Notes: generated from the letters alone by a model not told the origin. A stretch of DNA of 64,000 bases from Photobacterium sanguinicancri (GCF_024346675.1 NZ_AP024850.1:2294001-2358000); one strand, 5' to 3'. Shown: positions 34,918 through 44,804, counted from the stretch's first letter. Translations and numbers: made by a program.

Positions 34918-36128
34918 GATTGTTCCCCTTCTGAATAACCTGTCCATTCGACTACGAGTACGCTCACGTCATCGTCAAATTGTTCTGACCGTTGCCAATC
35001 CCTAACGCGATTAACTAACATATCTGTTTGTACAGTGGTTGGATGGTGTTTAATGTCCATCACCGTTTGTCTTAATCTCTCTTCGGTAAACTGCTCTGAA
35101 CCTTTTTCTGCCTCTGTTATCCCATCAGAATAAATCCAGATTTTATCACCTGGCTCTAATTGCACTTTTGCTGTTTGGTATTCAACAAAATCAAACGCAC
35201 CAACAACAAAACTGTCCTGCCCAATAAATTCAGCTTTACCCGTGGCTGCGTGTAGCCACACTAAAGGCGGATGCCCAGCGATAGCAAATTCCAACACGCC
35301 TGTTTTTACATTTAAAACCGAATACACCATGGTGAAATAAAGCAAATTATGGTCGTCACTTAAATACTGATCGTTTAAATGTTTAAGGACGCTATCAGGT
35401 GAGTTAATTTGATAAAAAGGTGTTTCTTCTGTCGGTGATTTAACAATCGAACCTTTACCTGAATTTACAGCAATACTCTGTTGAACAGAGAAAGACATTA
35501 ATGCAGATGAAACACCATGCCCTGCGACATCGAGTAAATAGAATCCGACATTCTCTTCATCTAGCTGCATGTAGCCCAGCATGTCACCGCCAATTTGAGC
35601 GCTAGGTAAAGAGACATAACTTATTTCAACACCGGAGAGTTTTCGTTCTGCGGGCAATAAACGTTTTAATAAATCGCCAGCAGACTCTAGATCTTTCTTC
35701 ATAATGGCGTAGGCGGAATCAAGTTCATCATTTTTTGCTGTTATTTGATTATGAAGACCTAAGGTACGAAAGCCTGCTTTAACACGTGCTGCTATCTCAT
35801 CAACATGAGTGTCTTTAACGACAAAGTCATCAGCACCAGCGTTAATGCCATTGATAATAGAGTCTTGATCATCTTTACCAGACAGCAATACAAAGAAAAT
35901 ATAACGAGAATAAGAACCCGATTTGAGCCGACTACAAAGTTCGATACCATCCATTTCAGGCATCATCCAATCGCTTAATACAAATTGAATCTGCGGGCAT
36001 TCTTCTAATACAGCTAAAGCTTGTGCACCATCATTGGCGGTTGTTACCGTAAAACCACGCTTGGTTAATACTCGCTCCATAAAGATAAGCATGGTTCTGT
36101 TGTCATCTACTACAAGAATGTCATTCAT
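34869..36128 (-). CDS. Response regulator with PP2C/SpoIIE-type phosphatase output (RsbU-like)
   Basis: A 419-residue protein. The receiver domain (1-120) has VVDDN, phospho-acceptor Asp53 in LSDWMMPEMDG, and KD at the beta-5 Lys. A short helical linker leads to the SpoIIE-type PP2C domain (about 165-395), with metal-binding QIGGDMLGYMQL, LLDVAGHGVSSALM, SDGITEAE and FDDDVSVLV. It is the first gene of the eleven-gene operon and would dephosphorylate the STAS protein when its receiver is phosphorylated. The cognate histidine kinase is not in the window. Confidence 0.94.
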   Translation of the reverse strand: MNDILVVDDNRTMLIFMERVLTKRGFTVTTANDGAQALAVLEECPQIQFVLSDWMMPEMDGIELCSRLKSGSYSRYIFFVLLSGKDDQDSIINGINAGADDFVVKDTHVDEIAARVKAGFRTLGLHNQITAKNDELDSAYAIMKKDLESAGDLLKRLLPAERKLSGVEISYVSLPSAQIGGDMLGYMQLDEENVGFYLLDVAGHGVSSALMSFSVQQSIAVNSGKGSIVKSPTEETPFYQINSPDSVLKHLNDQYLSDDHNLLYFTMVYSVLNVKTGVLEFAIAGHPPLVWLHAATGKAEFIGQDSFVVGAFDFVEYQTAKVQLEPGDKIWIYSDGITEAEKGSEQFTEERLRQTVMDIKHHPTTVQTDMLVNRVRDWQRSEQFDDDVSVLVVEWTGYSEGEQSCNTKLSTKVNAQFFK

Positions 36129-36366
36129 TCAGAAGCCACCGTTTTAGCAATACCACACACCAATAAACACACTATTGCATATCATTCTGTGGTGTCAACA
36201 TATCGAGAACATGTTTATTACAAATCAAGTCTAGTAAGTTTTACCTAACACACCATAAATTTAGACAAAAATTTCCACCTATGTGACATGTATAATATAA
36301 AGAAGTAATAAATGTTGTATTTTAAGATGTTAGCGACGAAAAATTGAGATTAATCAAGGAGGGGTA

Positions 36367-37380
36367 ATGCAAAAAAAGTCAACTATTGCCTATCTTCCTT
36401 TGCTTTACTGCTATCTTTTTAGCCATTCGTCCCTTGCTAGTGAATACCAATCAGAAACAGCCAAACATGCCCCTGAACCAAGTTCTCCTAACTTTGCAAA
36501 AGCTGCCGCAGTTAACAATAAAACTAATGATGCCAAAGACGAATCAGATCTAATTTGGAAAGGGGTGACCAGCTCGTTTGATGTGCCGTTTGAAGATTGG
36601 ACAACACCACGCAGCGAAGATGACAGTTGGCTAAAGGGGCTGAGTGGCAACTTAGGATTAGGGCATCCACTACTACAAACGCAAGCAGCCAACGTACCTG
36701 CAAATGCGACAAGTGGCCCAGCAAACAATAATACGATTGGTACCCTCTCACTTAAATATGTAGTGCTGGGTAACTGGTTTGTATCTGGCACCCTCTATTA
36801 CTACGTCGATAAAGATCAGCAGCAGCCGTGGAACCCCGACTTTACTTACGTTTTTGGTTACAGTGATTGGCGTCCTTATACCTTTAGTCTTTTATATTCT
36901 AATTACGGTGGTAACCGCTTTAACGGCACAGATGAGCAACCCGTTACCAACTTTAATCAAGGTACATGGGCACTGGGTTGGAAATTCCCTATCACTAAAC
37001 CCTTTGTAGATTGGCTAACATTTACTGATGACGGTGCCATTGGTTGCCAAGTCGACTTTAATTACACCCCTGAGTATTTCGATCTCGCTTCGACTACCTA
37101 TAAAAGTGGCCATAAAACACTAAGCCTTGGTTGTAAATATTCAATTTACGGTAATTGGTATGTCAACGGCACTGCTTTCTACTATTTCGACAGATCGCAA
37201 CGCCAACCATGGAACCCTGATTTCACTTATGGTTTTGGCTATTTCGATTGGCGCCCAGGTACATTTACACTGCAATACAATAACTACTCAGGCAACCGTT
37301 GGAACCCATCTGATCGTGGAAAAGATACCGGTCGCTTTATTGATGGTTCACTCACTCTTGCCTATTCATTTTCTTTCTAA
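36367..37380 (+). CDS. Outer-membrane beta-barrel protein with internal duplication
   Basis: A 337-residue protein with signal peptide (IAYLPLLYCYLFSHSSLAS), preceded by a very strong RBS (AAGGAGGGG). A polar about 60-residue linker follows, then a barrel of alternating aromatic strands ending in Phe (LAYSFSF), the outer-membrane insertion signal. Two copies of one block are visible: DKDQQQPWNPDFTYVFGYSD and DRSQRQPWNPDFTYGFGYFD, each followed by WRP.TF.L.Y.NY.GNR. It is divergent from the polysaccharide operon and upstream of the RTX gene, so export of polysaccharide or solute through the barrel is plausible but not shown. Confidence 0.85.
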   Translation: MQKKSTIAYLPLLYCYLFSHSSLASEYQSETAKHAPEPSSPNFAKAAAVNNKTNDAKDESDLIWKGVTSSFDVPFEDWTTPRSEDDSWLKGLSGNLGLGHPLLQTQAANVPANATSGPANNNTIGTLSLKYVVLGNWFVSGTLYYYVDKDQQQPWNPDFTYVFGYSDWRPYTFSLLYSNYGGNRFNGTDEQPVTNFNQGTWALGWKFPITKPFVDWLTFTDDGAIGCQVDFNYTPEYFDLASTTYKSGHKTLSLGCKYSIYGNWYVNGTAFYYFDRSQRQPWNPDFTYGFGYFDWRPGTFTLQYNNYSGNRWNPSDRGKDTGRFIDGSLTLAYSFSF

Positions 37381-37691
37381 TAGCTATTTGCATTTTGCAA
37401 CTTCTCCTCTAAAAACACTCTCCATTTTGCGTATTGCAAATAACCCAAATATCCAGAATTAACTATGGCAATGACTAGAAAGCCGTCTAACCTTGATATG
37501 AAACTGTATTTTTATGCTGCTAGTCTCTCATCGGAGAGGGAATACAAAGGGTTAGCACTCTTTGATGCGCTTTCACTCTCTCCACTATCGTGACTTAGCT
37601 GCTAGTTCCTAAACTTGGCATCCTTTATGCCATCTATAGAGAACAAGTATTTATACATTACCAATTACCGTCAGATTCAAACGAGGTGAGT
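37381..37691. other. Leader region upstream of the RTX gene
   Basis: It contains an 8-base inverted repeat (TATTTGCA 37385-37392 / TGCAAATA 37435-37442), a small stem CTCTC/GAGAG near 37530, and the sigma-54-like element at 37615-37630. A 42-codon ORF from 37465 lacks an RBS and is not called. Confidence 0.5.
37615..37630 (+). promoter_or_regulatory. Possible sigma-54 promoter of the RTX gene
   Basis: TTGGCATCCTTTATGC has GG and GC separated by exactly ten bases and a full TTGGCA at -24. The -12 half (ATGC) is one base off TTGC. The expected transcript start is about 50 bases before the coding start. Confidence 0.4.
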
Positions 37692-40600
37692 ATGCAAGGG
37701 ACTAAAGACAACGATAAAGTCATGGGCACGGAAGGCGATGATGGTATTAATGTTCTTTCAGGTAGCGACCAAGTAGAAGCCAAAGGCGGCGATGACTTTG
37801 TAGTCGGCGGTGAAGGTAGCGATACATTATCTGGCGGTGCTGGCGATGATACGATTTTTGGTGATGTCGAATATGGTCAAGAGCCACCAGCCGAACCTGC
37901 GGTTGATGACAAGTGGGGCGATGCTCAGACAGTCTATAGCTACACCGCACCGACATCAGAAGAACCCAAAGAAGAAGTCACGCACAGTGCTCGACTTGGC
38001 AATTATGTTGTTGACGATACAGGCTCAATGACAACCAAATTCACAGTTGATCCTAAGCATACCTCTGTTGTTGTCCAACTAACCGACTCAGCGGGCAATG
38101 TCATCACATCAGTACCAGCAACAGTGAGTGAGACAGGCGAGATCCTTGTCGATATTACATTCACCAAAGAGCAAGTCGGCACTGACCAACTGGTTAGCTT
38201 TACGTTAATCGACCCTGAAGGCAACCCAATTACGGATATCGAGTCAGTCGAATTTGTCGCACATAACATCTATGACGATACCATTACAGGTGGTGATGGC
38301 GCTGATAGCCTCTTTGGTCAACAAGGTTCAGATACTATCTATGGTGGCACTGGGGATGACTTCATTGATGGTGATATCAATGACGATAAACTGTACGGCG
38401 ATGAAGGCAATGATGTGATCATCGGTGGTAGTGGTGATGACGAATTACACGGCGGCACTGGCAACGATACTTTGCTAGGCAGTGACGGTAACGACAAGCT
38501 ATATGGTGACGAAGGCGATGACTTGCTGCTAGGCGAGCTTGGCGACGATGTTCTTGATGGTGGTGCTGGCAACGACACACTCATTGGTGATGACGGCAAT
38601 GACATTATTACAGGTGGCACAGGTGACGATAAACTCTTTGGCGGCCTAGGAACAGATACCCTTGATGGTGGCGAAGGCAAAGATGAAATTCACGGTGACG
38701 CAGGTGTCGATACCATCACTGGTGGCTCTGGAGATGATTTTATTCTTGGCGGTACGGGCGACGATATTATCGATGGCGGCGCTGATAATGACTTAATCCT
38801 CGGTGGTGATGATAACGACACCATTACTGGTGGCGAAGGCAACGATAGTTTATTTGGTGAACAAGGCAATGACCTTGTTAAAGGTGGCGCTGGCGACGAC
38901 ATGGTTTATGGCGGTGTCGGTAACGATAATCTCAGTGGCGGCACGGGCAGCGACCAATTATTTGGTGGCGAAGGCAATGACGTACTAGATGGTGGTGAGG
39001 GTAGCGATATTCTTCACGCCAACGAAGGCGCTGATGTGATTAGCGCGGGCGATGGTGACGATTTCGTCTACGCAGGTAGCGGTGATGATGTCATTTCAGG
39101 TGGTGCAGGACACGATACCCTATTCGGTGAAACGGGCAACAATATTGTTGATGCTGGAACAGGCGACGACACGGTTTACACCGATTCAGGCAACGATACC
39201 ATCACAACAGGCGATGGTCACGATACTGTTTTTGCAGGAGCTGGTGATAACACCATTACCACAGGGGCAGACAACGACACAGTCTACAGCGCCGAAGGTG
39301 ATGACACCATAGACAGCGGTGACGGCCACGATATTGTTTACGCGGGTGAAGGCGATAACAGTATTGATGCAGGTACAGGCAACGATAACATTTATGCAGG
39401 CAGCGGCACGGATACCATCACTGCGGGTGAAGGTGACGATAACGTTTTTGCGGGTGCAGGTAACGATACCATTTATGCCAACTCAGGCGCGGATAATGTT
39501 TATGCTGGCGCTGGTGATGACATTATTGAAGGTGAAAGCGGCAACAACGCCCTCTTTGGTGAAGACGGTGCTGATACCATTAATGCCGGCCTTAATAGCA
39601 GTGCGCTTTACGGTGGTGCAGGCAATGATGTACTAACAGGTTCGGATGAATCAGACCAGCTACACGGCGGCGGTGATGATGACGTGCTGGTTGGTAATAA
39701 AGGCGACGATTTACTTGAAGGTAATGGCGGTAATGATGCACTTAGCGGCGGCGAAGGGATAGATACCCTACTCGGCGGCTCGGGTGACGATAGCTTACTC
39801 GGTGGTGACGGTAACGATACGCTAGTCGGTGGTTCGGGCGATGACAAACTACTTGGTGAATCTGGCGATGATGTACTGGCAGGCGGCGCGGGTAATGACT
39901 ACCTAGACGGTGGTGAAGGTGTTAGCCAACTCTACGGTGATGATGGTGATGATACCCTGATCAGTGCCGACCAAAACGATATTCTTGGTGGTGGTGACGG
40001 TAACGATACAATTACATCAAACGCAGGTGATGACACCATCTTTGCAGGTGGTGGTACAGACACCATAGACGCAGGCGAAGGTAACGATACTATCTACGGT
40101 GAATCGGGTGATAACCAAATTACCGCAGGGACAGGTAACGATACGATTTATGGCGGTATCGACAGCGACACGATCGATGCAGGTGACGGCAACGATATGA
40201 TTTATGGCGGTGACGGCACAGATACCATCATAGCTGGCGCTGGCGATGACCACGTCGATGCAGGCAGCGGCAATGACAAACTCGACGGCGGCGCAGGTAA
40301 CGATGCCCTCTTTGGCGGCGATGGTGCCGATACCTTAGTGGGCGGTGAAGGTTTTGACTTCTTAGCGGGTGGTGAAGGCAACGATACCCTAACCGATGAT
40401 GGTCAAGATACCCTACTCGGCGAGGGCGGCGACGATACCTTAATTGCAGCAGCGAGCGGTAGTCACCAAATTTACGGTGGCGCTGGCGACGATACCCTTA
40501 TCGGTAGTGATACTGATGACACCCTATACGGCGGTAGTGACCAAGATACGATCACCGGCGGTAAAGGCGACGACACCCTATTTGCAGGTGACGGCAACGA

Positions 40601-42551
40601 TACCATCACCGCTGGTGAAGGTGACGATACCGTATACGGCGAAGCAGGCAATAACACGATCGACCTCGGTGAAGGTACCAATACCTTATTTGGTGGTAGC
40701 GGCAACGATACGGTGACCGCAGGCAGTGGCGACGATCTCCTTTACGGCGCTGAAGGCAACGACAATATCTCAGGTGGCGCGGGTGTCGATCAAATTGAAG
40801 GTGGCGCAGGCAAAGATACCCTTAAAGGTGAAGCTGGCGATGATGTCATTCTCGGTGGTGACGGCAACGATACCCTCGAAGGGGGCGATGGTGCTGATAA
40901 ACTCTTCGCTGGCACAGGTGACGATACCCTTAAAGGTGGTGCAGGCCAAGATGAACTTCATGCCGAGTTTGGCAATAATACCCTCTCAGGTGGCGATGAT
41001 AACGACACACTCTATGGCGGTACTGGCAACGATGTCCTTCAAGGTGACGCGGGCGATGATCGCCTCGAAGGCTTCGACGGTAATGACACATTAGAAGGCG
41101 GATTAGGTGACGATACGCTTAACGCTGGTTCAGGTAACGATACACTGTCAGGTGGTGATGGCGACGATAGCCTAACGGCCGATTCTGGTAACAACATCCT
41201 TGATGGTGGCGCAGGCACAGATACATTAAAAGCAGGTGATGGTGATGACCAACTCTCTGGCGGAGAAGGTAACGATAATTTAACCGCAGGCGATGGTGAT
41301 AACACCCTCGATGGTGGTGAAGGTAACGATAAGCTGTACGCAGGGAGCGGTAACGATGTCATGACTGGCGGTTTGGGTAACGATTACCTCAGTGCGGGTA
41401 ACGGTGCCAACAAACTGTCTGGCGAAGAAGGTAACGATAGCCTTTATTCAGGCAGCGGCAGCGACCAACTTGATGGCGGCGTTGGTGACGACTATCTCAA
41501 TGCTGGTTCAGGTGACGATACGCTTAAAGGCGGTGTAGGTAACGATAAACTCTACGCGGGTAGCGGCAATGATGTACTCGAGGGCGGTGAAGGCAACGAT
41601 AAACTGTACGGCCAAAACAATGATGACCAACTTACAGGTGGTTTAGGCAACGACAGTTTATACGGTGGTTCAGGTAACGACAGTTTATACGGTGGTGATG
41701 GTACCGACTTGTTAAAAGGTGATAGCGGCAACGACGTTATCTTTGCGGGAAATGATAATGATACTGTCAAAGGCGGCAGTGGCGATGATGTTATCTACGG
41801 CGAACAAGGCGACGATAAACTCACCGGTGATAGTGGTAGCGATACCATTTACGGCGGCATAGGTAACGATATAATTGACGGTGGTACTGGTAACGATACT
41901 CTTTCGGCTGGCGAAGGTGACGATACCGTCAAAGGCGGCGACGGCGACGATAACATTGATGGTGGTGTAGGTAATGACACCCTCGATGGCGGTGCTGATG
42001 ACGATATTATCTTTGGTCAAAGTGGTGATGATACCTTAGATGGAGGGGCTGGCTCTGATCAATTGTTCGCTGGTAGCGGCAACGATACCCTTATCTTCGA
42101 CAAGGAAGATATAGCACAAACAGATGGGGTTACCGTTCACTTTAGCGGCGGCGAAGGCTTTGACGTACTGTCTGTCGGTAACGATGGCGATAGTCAAGTC
42201 ATCGATATGACCCAAACCGCTTACCAAGAAATTGAAGGTGTTGTCGTAAGCGCAACCGATGCTGAACTGAAAATTGCCCTTGATAAAGTACTCGTCAACG
42301 ACACCGCTGGCGATGCTAACGGGCAGTTTGTTTGTTCTGGCGCAGAGTCACTCGATTTACAAGGCTTTGGCTGGACACTCGATAGTAGCAACTCAAGTAT
42401 GGACAGTAACTTACAAGCGGCCTACGAAGCCCAAAACATTGATGTGAGCTCACTCACTGGTTACACCTTCAGTAATAGTGAAGGCAAAGAGGTTACTATC
42501 TGGAGTGATAGTGATAGCCAAAACATCAGTTTCAACGACGCTGATATTTAA
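37692..42551 (+). CDS. Giant RTX calcium-repeat protein, type I secreted
   Basis: ATG 37692 is preferred, with GAGGT five bases upstream; a GTG at 37686 would add two residues. About 1,619 residues. A short first block of GD-repeats (about 10-60) is followed by an Ig-like segment (about 80-195, ending VEFVAHNIYDDT). About 1,280 residues of near-continuous nonapeptide GGxGxDxLx-type repeats then form calcium-binding beta-rolls. A non-repetitive C-terminal region (about 1480-1619) should hold the uncleaved type I secretion signal. There is no toxin acylation site, protease or lipase domain, so it is a structural/adhesive matrix protein rather than a haemolysin. The likely exporter genes are at 45062-48095. 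Confidence 0.93.
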   Translation: MQGTKDNDKVMGTEGDDGINVLSGSDQVEAKGGDDFVVGGEGSDTLSGGAGDDTIFGDVEYGQEPPAEPAVDDKWGDAQTVYSYTAPTSEEPKEEVTHSARLGNYVVDDTGSMTTKFTVDPKHTSVVVQLTDSAGNVITSVPATVSETGEILVDITFTKEQVGTDQLVSFTLIDPEGNPITDIESVEFVAHNIYDDTITGGDGADSLFGQQGSDTIYGGTGDDFIDGDINDDKLYGDEGNDVIIGGSGDDELHGGTGNDTLLGSDGNDKLYGDEGDDLLLGELGDDVLDGGAGNDTLIGDDGNDIITGGTGDDKLFGGLGTDTLDGGEGKDEIHGDAGVDTITGGSGDDFILGGTGDDIIDGGADNDLILGGDDNDTITGGEGNDSLFGEQGNDLVKGGAGDDMVYGGVGNDNLSGGTGSDQLFGGEGNDVLDGGEGSDILHANEGADVISAGDGDDFVYAGSGDDVISGGAGHDTLFGETGNNIVDAGTGDDTVYTDSGNDTITTGDGHDTVFAGAGDNTITTGADNDTVYSAEGDDTIDSGDGHDIVYAGEGDNSIDAGTGNDNIYAGSGTDTITAGEGDDNVFAGAGNDTIYANSGADNVYAGAGDDIIEGESGNNALFGEDGADTINAGLNSSALYGGAGNDVLTGSDESDQLHGGGDDDVLVGNKGDDLLEGNGGNDALSGGEGIDTLLGGSGDDSLLGGDGNDTLVGGSGDDKLLGESGDDVLAGGAGNDYLDGGEGVSQLYGDDGDDTLISADQNDILGGGDGNDTITSNAGDDTIFAGGGTDTIDAGEGNDTIYGESGDNQITAGTGNDTIYGGIDSDTIDAGDGNDMIYGGDGTDTIIAGAGDDHVDAGSGNDKLDGGAGNDALFGGDGADTLVGGEGFDFLAGGEGNDTLTDDGQDTLLGEGGDDTLIAAASGSHQIYGGAGDDTLIGSDTDDTLYGGSDQDTITGGKGDDTLFAGDGNDTITAGEGDDTVYGEAGNNTIDLGEGTNTLFGGSGNDTVTAGSGDDLLYGAEGNDNISGGAGVDQIEGGAGKDTLKGEAGDDVILGGDGNDTLEGGDGADKLFAGTGDDTLKGGAGQDELHAEFGNNTLSGGDDNDTLYGGTGNDVLQGDAGDDRLEGFDGNDTLEGGLGDDTLNAGSGNDTLSGGDGDDSLTADSGNNILDGGAGTDTLKAGDGDDQLSGGEGNDNLTAGDGDNTLDGGEGNDKLYAGSGNDVMTGGLGNDYLSAGNGANKLSGEEGNDSLYSGSGSDQLDGGVGDDYLNAGSGDDTLKGGVGNDKLYAGSGNDVLEGGEGNDKLYGQNNDDQLTGGLGNDSLYGGSGNDSLYGGDGTDLLKGDSGNDVIFAGNDNDTVKGGSGDDVIYGEQGDDKLTGDSGSDTIYGGIGNDIIDGGTGNDTLSAGEGDDTVKGGDGDDNIDGGVGNDTLDGGADDDIIFGQSGDDTLDGGAGSDQLFAGSGNDTLIFDKEDIAQTDGVTVHFSGGEGFDVLSVGNDGDSQVIDMTQTAYQEIEGVVVSATDAELKIALDKVLVNDTAGDANGQFVCSGAESLDLQGFGWTLDSSNSSMDSNLQAAYEAQNIDVSSLTGYTFSNSEGKEVTIWSDSDSQNISFNDADI
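38276..42100 (+). repeat. Tandem RTX-encoding DNA repeats
   Basis: Some 3.8 kb of imperfect 27-base units encoding GGxGxDxLx. Synonymous and conservative changes keep units distinct, but several stretches are near-identical (for example GGTAACGATAAACTGTACG-type units at 41300-41700). Open frames on the other strand here, rich in Ser/Pro or Val/Thr, are artefacts of the repeat. Confidence 0.95.
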
Positions 42552-42594
42552 TTTCACATAACCGTGGCGCTACTAAAAATAACAAGCGCAGACA

Positions 42595-42625
42595 AAAATG
42601 CCGATACGAAACGTATCGGCATTTT
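42595..42625 (+). terminator. Terminator of the RTX gene
   Basis: Stem AAAATGCCGATACG / CGTATCGGCATTTT with an AAA loop, 44 bases after the stop. The symmetric A/T flanks suggest it can also serve the convergent minus-strand operon. Confidence 0.85.
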
Positions 42626-42691
42626 AGGGTTTATTCGTTACAGACTTATCTGCAAACACATTGTAGCGTTAGAACAGCTGCACCCTGCCTA

Positions 42692-43756
42692 TCACTGCGT
42701 TAGTTGAGTCACTGCCGAACCAATCGTAAACTTAACTTTAGACAACTCTTCTTTAAACGCTTGTTTGTCGTCGATGTAGCTCATGGCATCATCCAGTAAA
42801 TCATCTGATACCAGCTCAGTGAAACTGACGTCTCGCGCTGTTTTTAAAATCCCCATCGCAGGTGAATACCAGAACTGGCTATCGACAGCCAACTGATCAG
42901 TCTGGCGACCATCGCAAGCAAGCGTATATTGATACGCTGTATTCACTTTAACAGCTTCGAAGTTGAGATCTTTAACAGCTAAAGCTTCGCGTGATGCCTG
43001 AGGTTGAAAAGTTTTGGTGACGGTATACGTACACTTTCCAGATAGTGTATTAGCAACATCTTCATCAACATCATGTAACGAATTCTTGAATGAAAAACCA
43101 ATTGGAAATAAGCCTTCGTAATCAATCAGCGTGGTAATAGAGCGGCTAAATGCATCATCAGCAAAATCATCGTCACTGATCGCTTCTTGATCTAACGCAT
43201 TCACTAACCGAGTCACAGGAAAGAGTAATGTCTCTTTTTGTTTTTCAGCCAACAGGACAACATCACTCAGCTGCAAGTCATACGTAGCAGTGAACGACAT
43301 CCCCTCATCCAGCGTGCTTAGCTTGGTCGGAAACATCATCTCTGCGCCCATACCATCATGATGAATATTCATCACCCAGCGAGCACCGTCATCGTGCGTA
43401 TCGAAAATATAGAAGTAACGTGTTGTTTGGCCAACTTCCTGACCGAACTTTACTTTATATTGATATAAATGACGGTTCTTTACATCAAGCGGCTCATCAA
43501 ATAAATCGGCGTATTGCACAGCTAAACTAGCTGAACGCGCTTTACTTAAACGTTTAAACTGGGAAAGGGTCGTCTTTTCGTAAAAGCGTTTGTGCTGCCC
43601 AAATTGAATGTAAGGCTGCATAACAACACTTTCAAATCGACCAAATTCGAAACTTTTCGTTAAGGGGTAATCTATATCGCTTAAAAGTCGGTCTTGTATA
43701 TTAGTTGTTGAACTACAACCTACTAACAATAACGCACATCCAACAACAAATCGCAT
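42692..43756 (-). CDS. Lipoprotein of unknown function in the type I secretion operon
   Basis: A 354-residue protein with signal MRFVVGCALLLVGCSSTTN (lipobox LVGC). The mature part is mixed alpha/beta, with several Y-x-Y/F strand patterns (LYQYKVKFGQ, RYFYIFDTHDDGARWVMN, YTVTKTFQPQ, YQYTLACDGR) and one Cys pair (about Cys238 and Cys270). No recognised domain. It is the last gene of the presumed operon, 132 bases after the coiled-coil gene, so it may instead have its own promoter. An RTX surface-retention or assembly factor is a guess from position. Confidence 0.8.
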   Translation of the reverse strand: MRFVVGCALLLVGCSSTTNIQDRLLSDIDYPLTKSFEFGRFESVVMQPYIQFGQHKRFYEKTTLSQFKRLSKARSASLAVQYADLFDEPLDVKNRHLYQYKVKFGQEVGQTTRYFYIFDTHDDGARWVMNIHHDGMGAEMMFPTKLSTLDEGMSFTATYDLQLSDVVLLAEKQKETLLFPVTRLVNALDQEAISDDDFADDAFSRSITTLIDYEGLFPIGFSFKNSLHDVDEDVANTLSGKCTYTVTKTFQPQASREALAVKDLNFEAVKVNTAYQYTLACDGRQTDQLAVDSQFWYSPAMGILKTARDVSFTELVSDDLLDDAMSYIDDKQAFKEELSKVKFTIGSAVTQLTQ

Positions 43757-43888
43757 TTCTATATACTCAACAAACTGTTACAGTCGTCCAGTATACCGAA
43801 ATGCGACCATTGATAAATAATAATTTTATCTACAACGGAAATATCACTCAACTGAATAATACATAACCTCTGCATAATACATATAAGG

Positions 43889-44782
43889 CTAATCTTTAAA
43901 GCAGATTTTCCTATTTTGGGATGTTATTTGACTGTCATTTGAGATAACAAAAAAGTAATATTCTTGTTTCATTTCGTATTTTTGAATAAAAGTACGAATG
44001 TGATTAAGTACACTTTTCGCCTCATTATAACGGTACAAATAATCTTTATCACACTCGTTCACCACGTTAAGATCAACACGTAAATGATTAAACTGTGCCA
44101 TTAATTTATCTATCCGTTTTTCATTTTCTACTTCGAGCGCTGAACTCGCATACAACTTGTCAAATTCGGCCTTTTTCTTTTCCCAGTCATCAACATCGCC
44201 CATCTTGGAATTAACATTGGCCTCTTGTAGGGCTAAGGCTTCACGCTCTTGTGCCAAAGCATGTTCAGATGAGCGAATACGTGCTTTCCCTTTACTTCGC
44301 TCTTTAGATAAATTGCGTTGATAATCTAACTTCATCAACCTCAAGGCCGCATCTTTGTCAGCATTATCTTCAACTAACTGTTCAAGTTTTTCATTCAACA
44401 AATTCACGGTCAAATTGTTATCCGCAAGTAATTCACTGGCTAAACTAACATTGCCTTCCAGCTCAATAACATCTTGAGCCTGATTATCCAGCTCAACTAA
44501 CAGCTCATTAATTTGATCGCGCTGATCAACAATGATCGCTTCTTTTTCTACAAGCTGATCTATACGTTCTTGATGATAATGCTGCCAAACAAGAGTAACC
44601 GCTAGAGTAACCACTAGAGTAAAAACAGCAACGGCAGAAATTGTTAGCCTCGATTTTCCAAGCAATGTCGCTATGTAAGAATACATGGCTGAGTTTTTCC
44701 ACTTCCCTTCTAACCGACCAGTATTGTAAGGAAGTATGACCTTATGACCTGATGAATTCACGCGTTGTTTATTCTTTCTCAT
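43889..44782 (-). CDS. Single-pass membrane coiled-coil protein
   Basis: A 297-residue protein. A basic cytoplasmic start of about 45 residues precedes one membrane helix (LTISAVAVFTLVVTLAVTLV, about 46-65) and then about 170 residues of heptad-rich coiled coil (DQRDQINELLVELDNQAQDV...). A Cys- and aromatic-containing tail ends the chain (NECDKDYLYRYNEA...). AGGAAA lies eight bases before ATG 44782. It follows the zinc-ribbon gene by 22 bases. No family assigned; an envelope scaffold for the exporter is possible. Confidence 0.8.
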   Translation of the reverse strand: MRKNKQRVNSSGHKVILPYNTGRLEGKWKNSAMYSYIATLLGKSRLTISAVAVFTLVVTLAVTLVWQHYHQERIDQLVEKEAIIVDQRDQINELLVELDNQAQDVIELEGNVSLASELLADNNLTVNLLNEKLEQLVEDNADKDAALRLMKLDYQRNLSKERSKGKARIRSSEHALAQEREALALQEANVNSKMGDVDDWEKKKAEFDKLYASSALEVENEKRIDKLMAQFNHLRVDLNVVNECDKDYLYRYNEAKSVLNHIRTFIQKYEMKQEYYFFVISNDSQITSQNRKICFKD

Positions 44783-44804
44783 TGTACTTTCCTATACCTT
44801 TACC

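Noticed and set aside
36129..36200. Sigma-54 promoter before the polysaccharide operon
   Set aside because: The nearest candidate on the minus strand (TTGGTGTGTGGTATTGC) has GG and GC eleven bases apart instead of ten.
37465..37593. 42-codon plus-strand ORF upstream of the RTX gene
   Set aside because: No ribosome-binding site, no recognisable features, and it overlaps probable regulatory sequence.
37747..42227. Many long ORFs in other frames of the RTX gene
   Set aside because: They are Ser/Pro-, Val/Thr- or Ala/Thr-rich shadows generated by the 27-base repeat periodicity.
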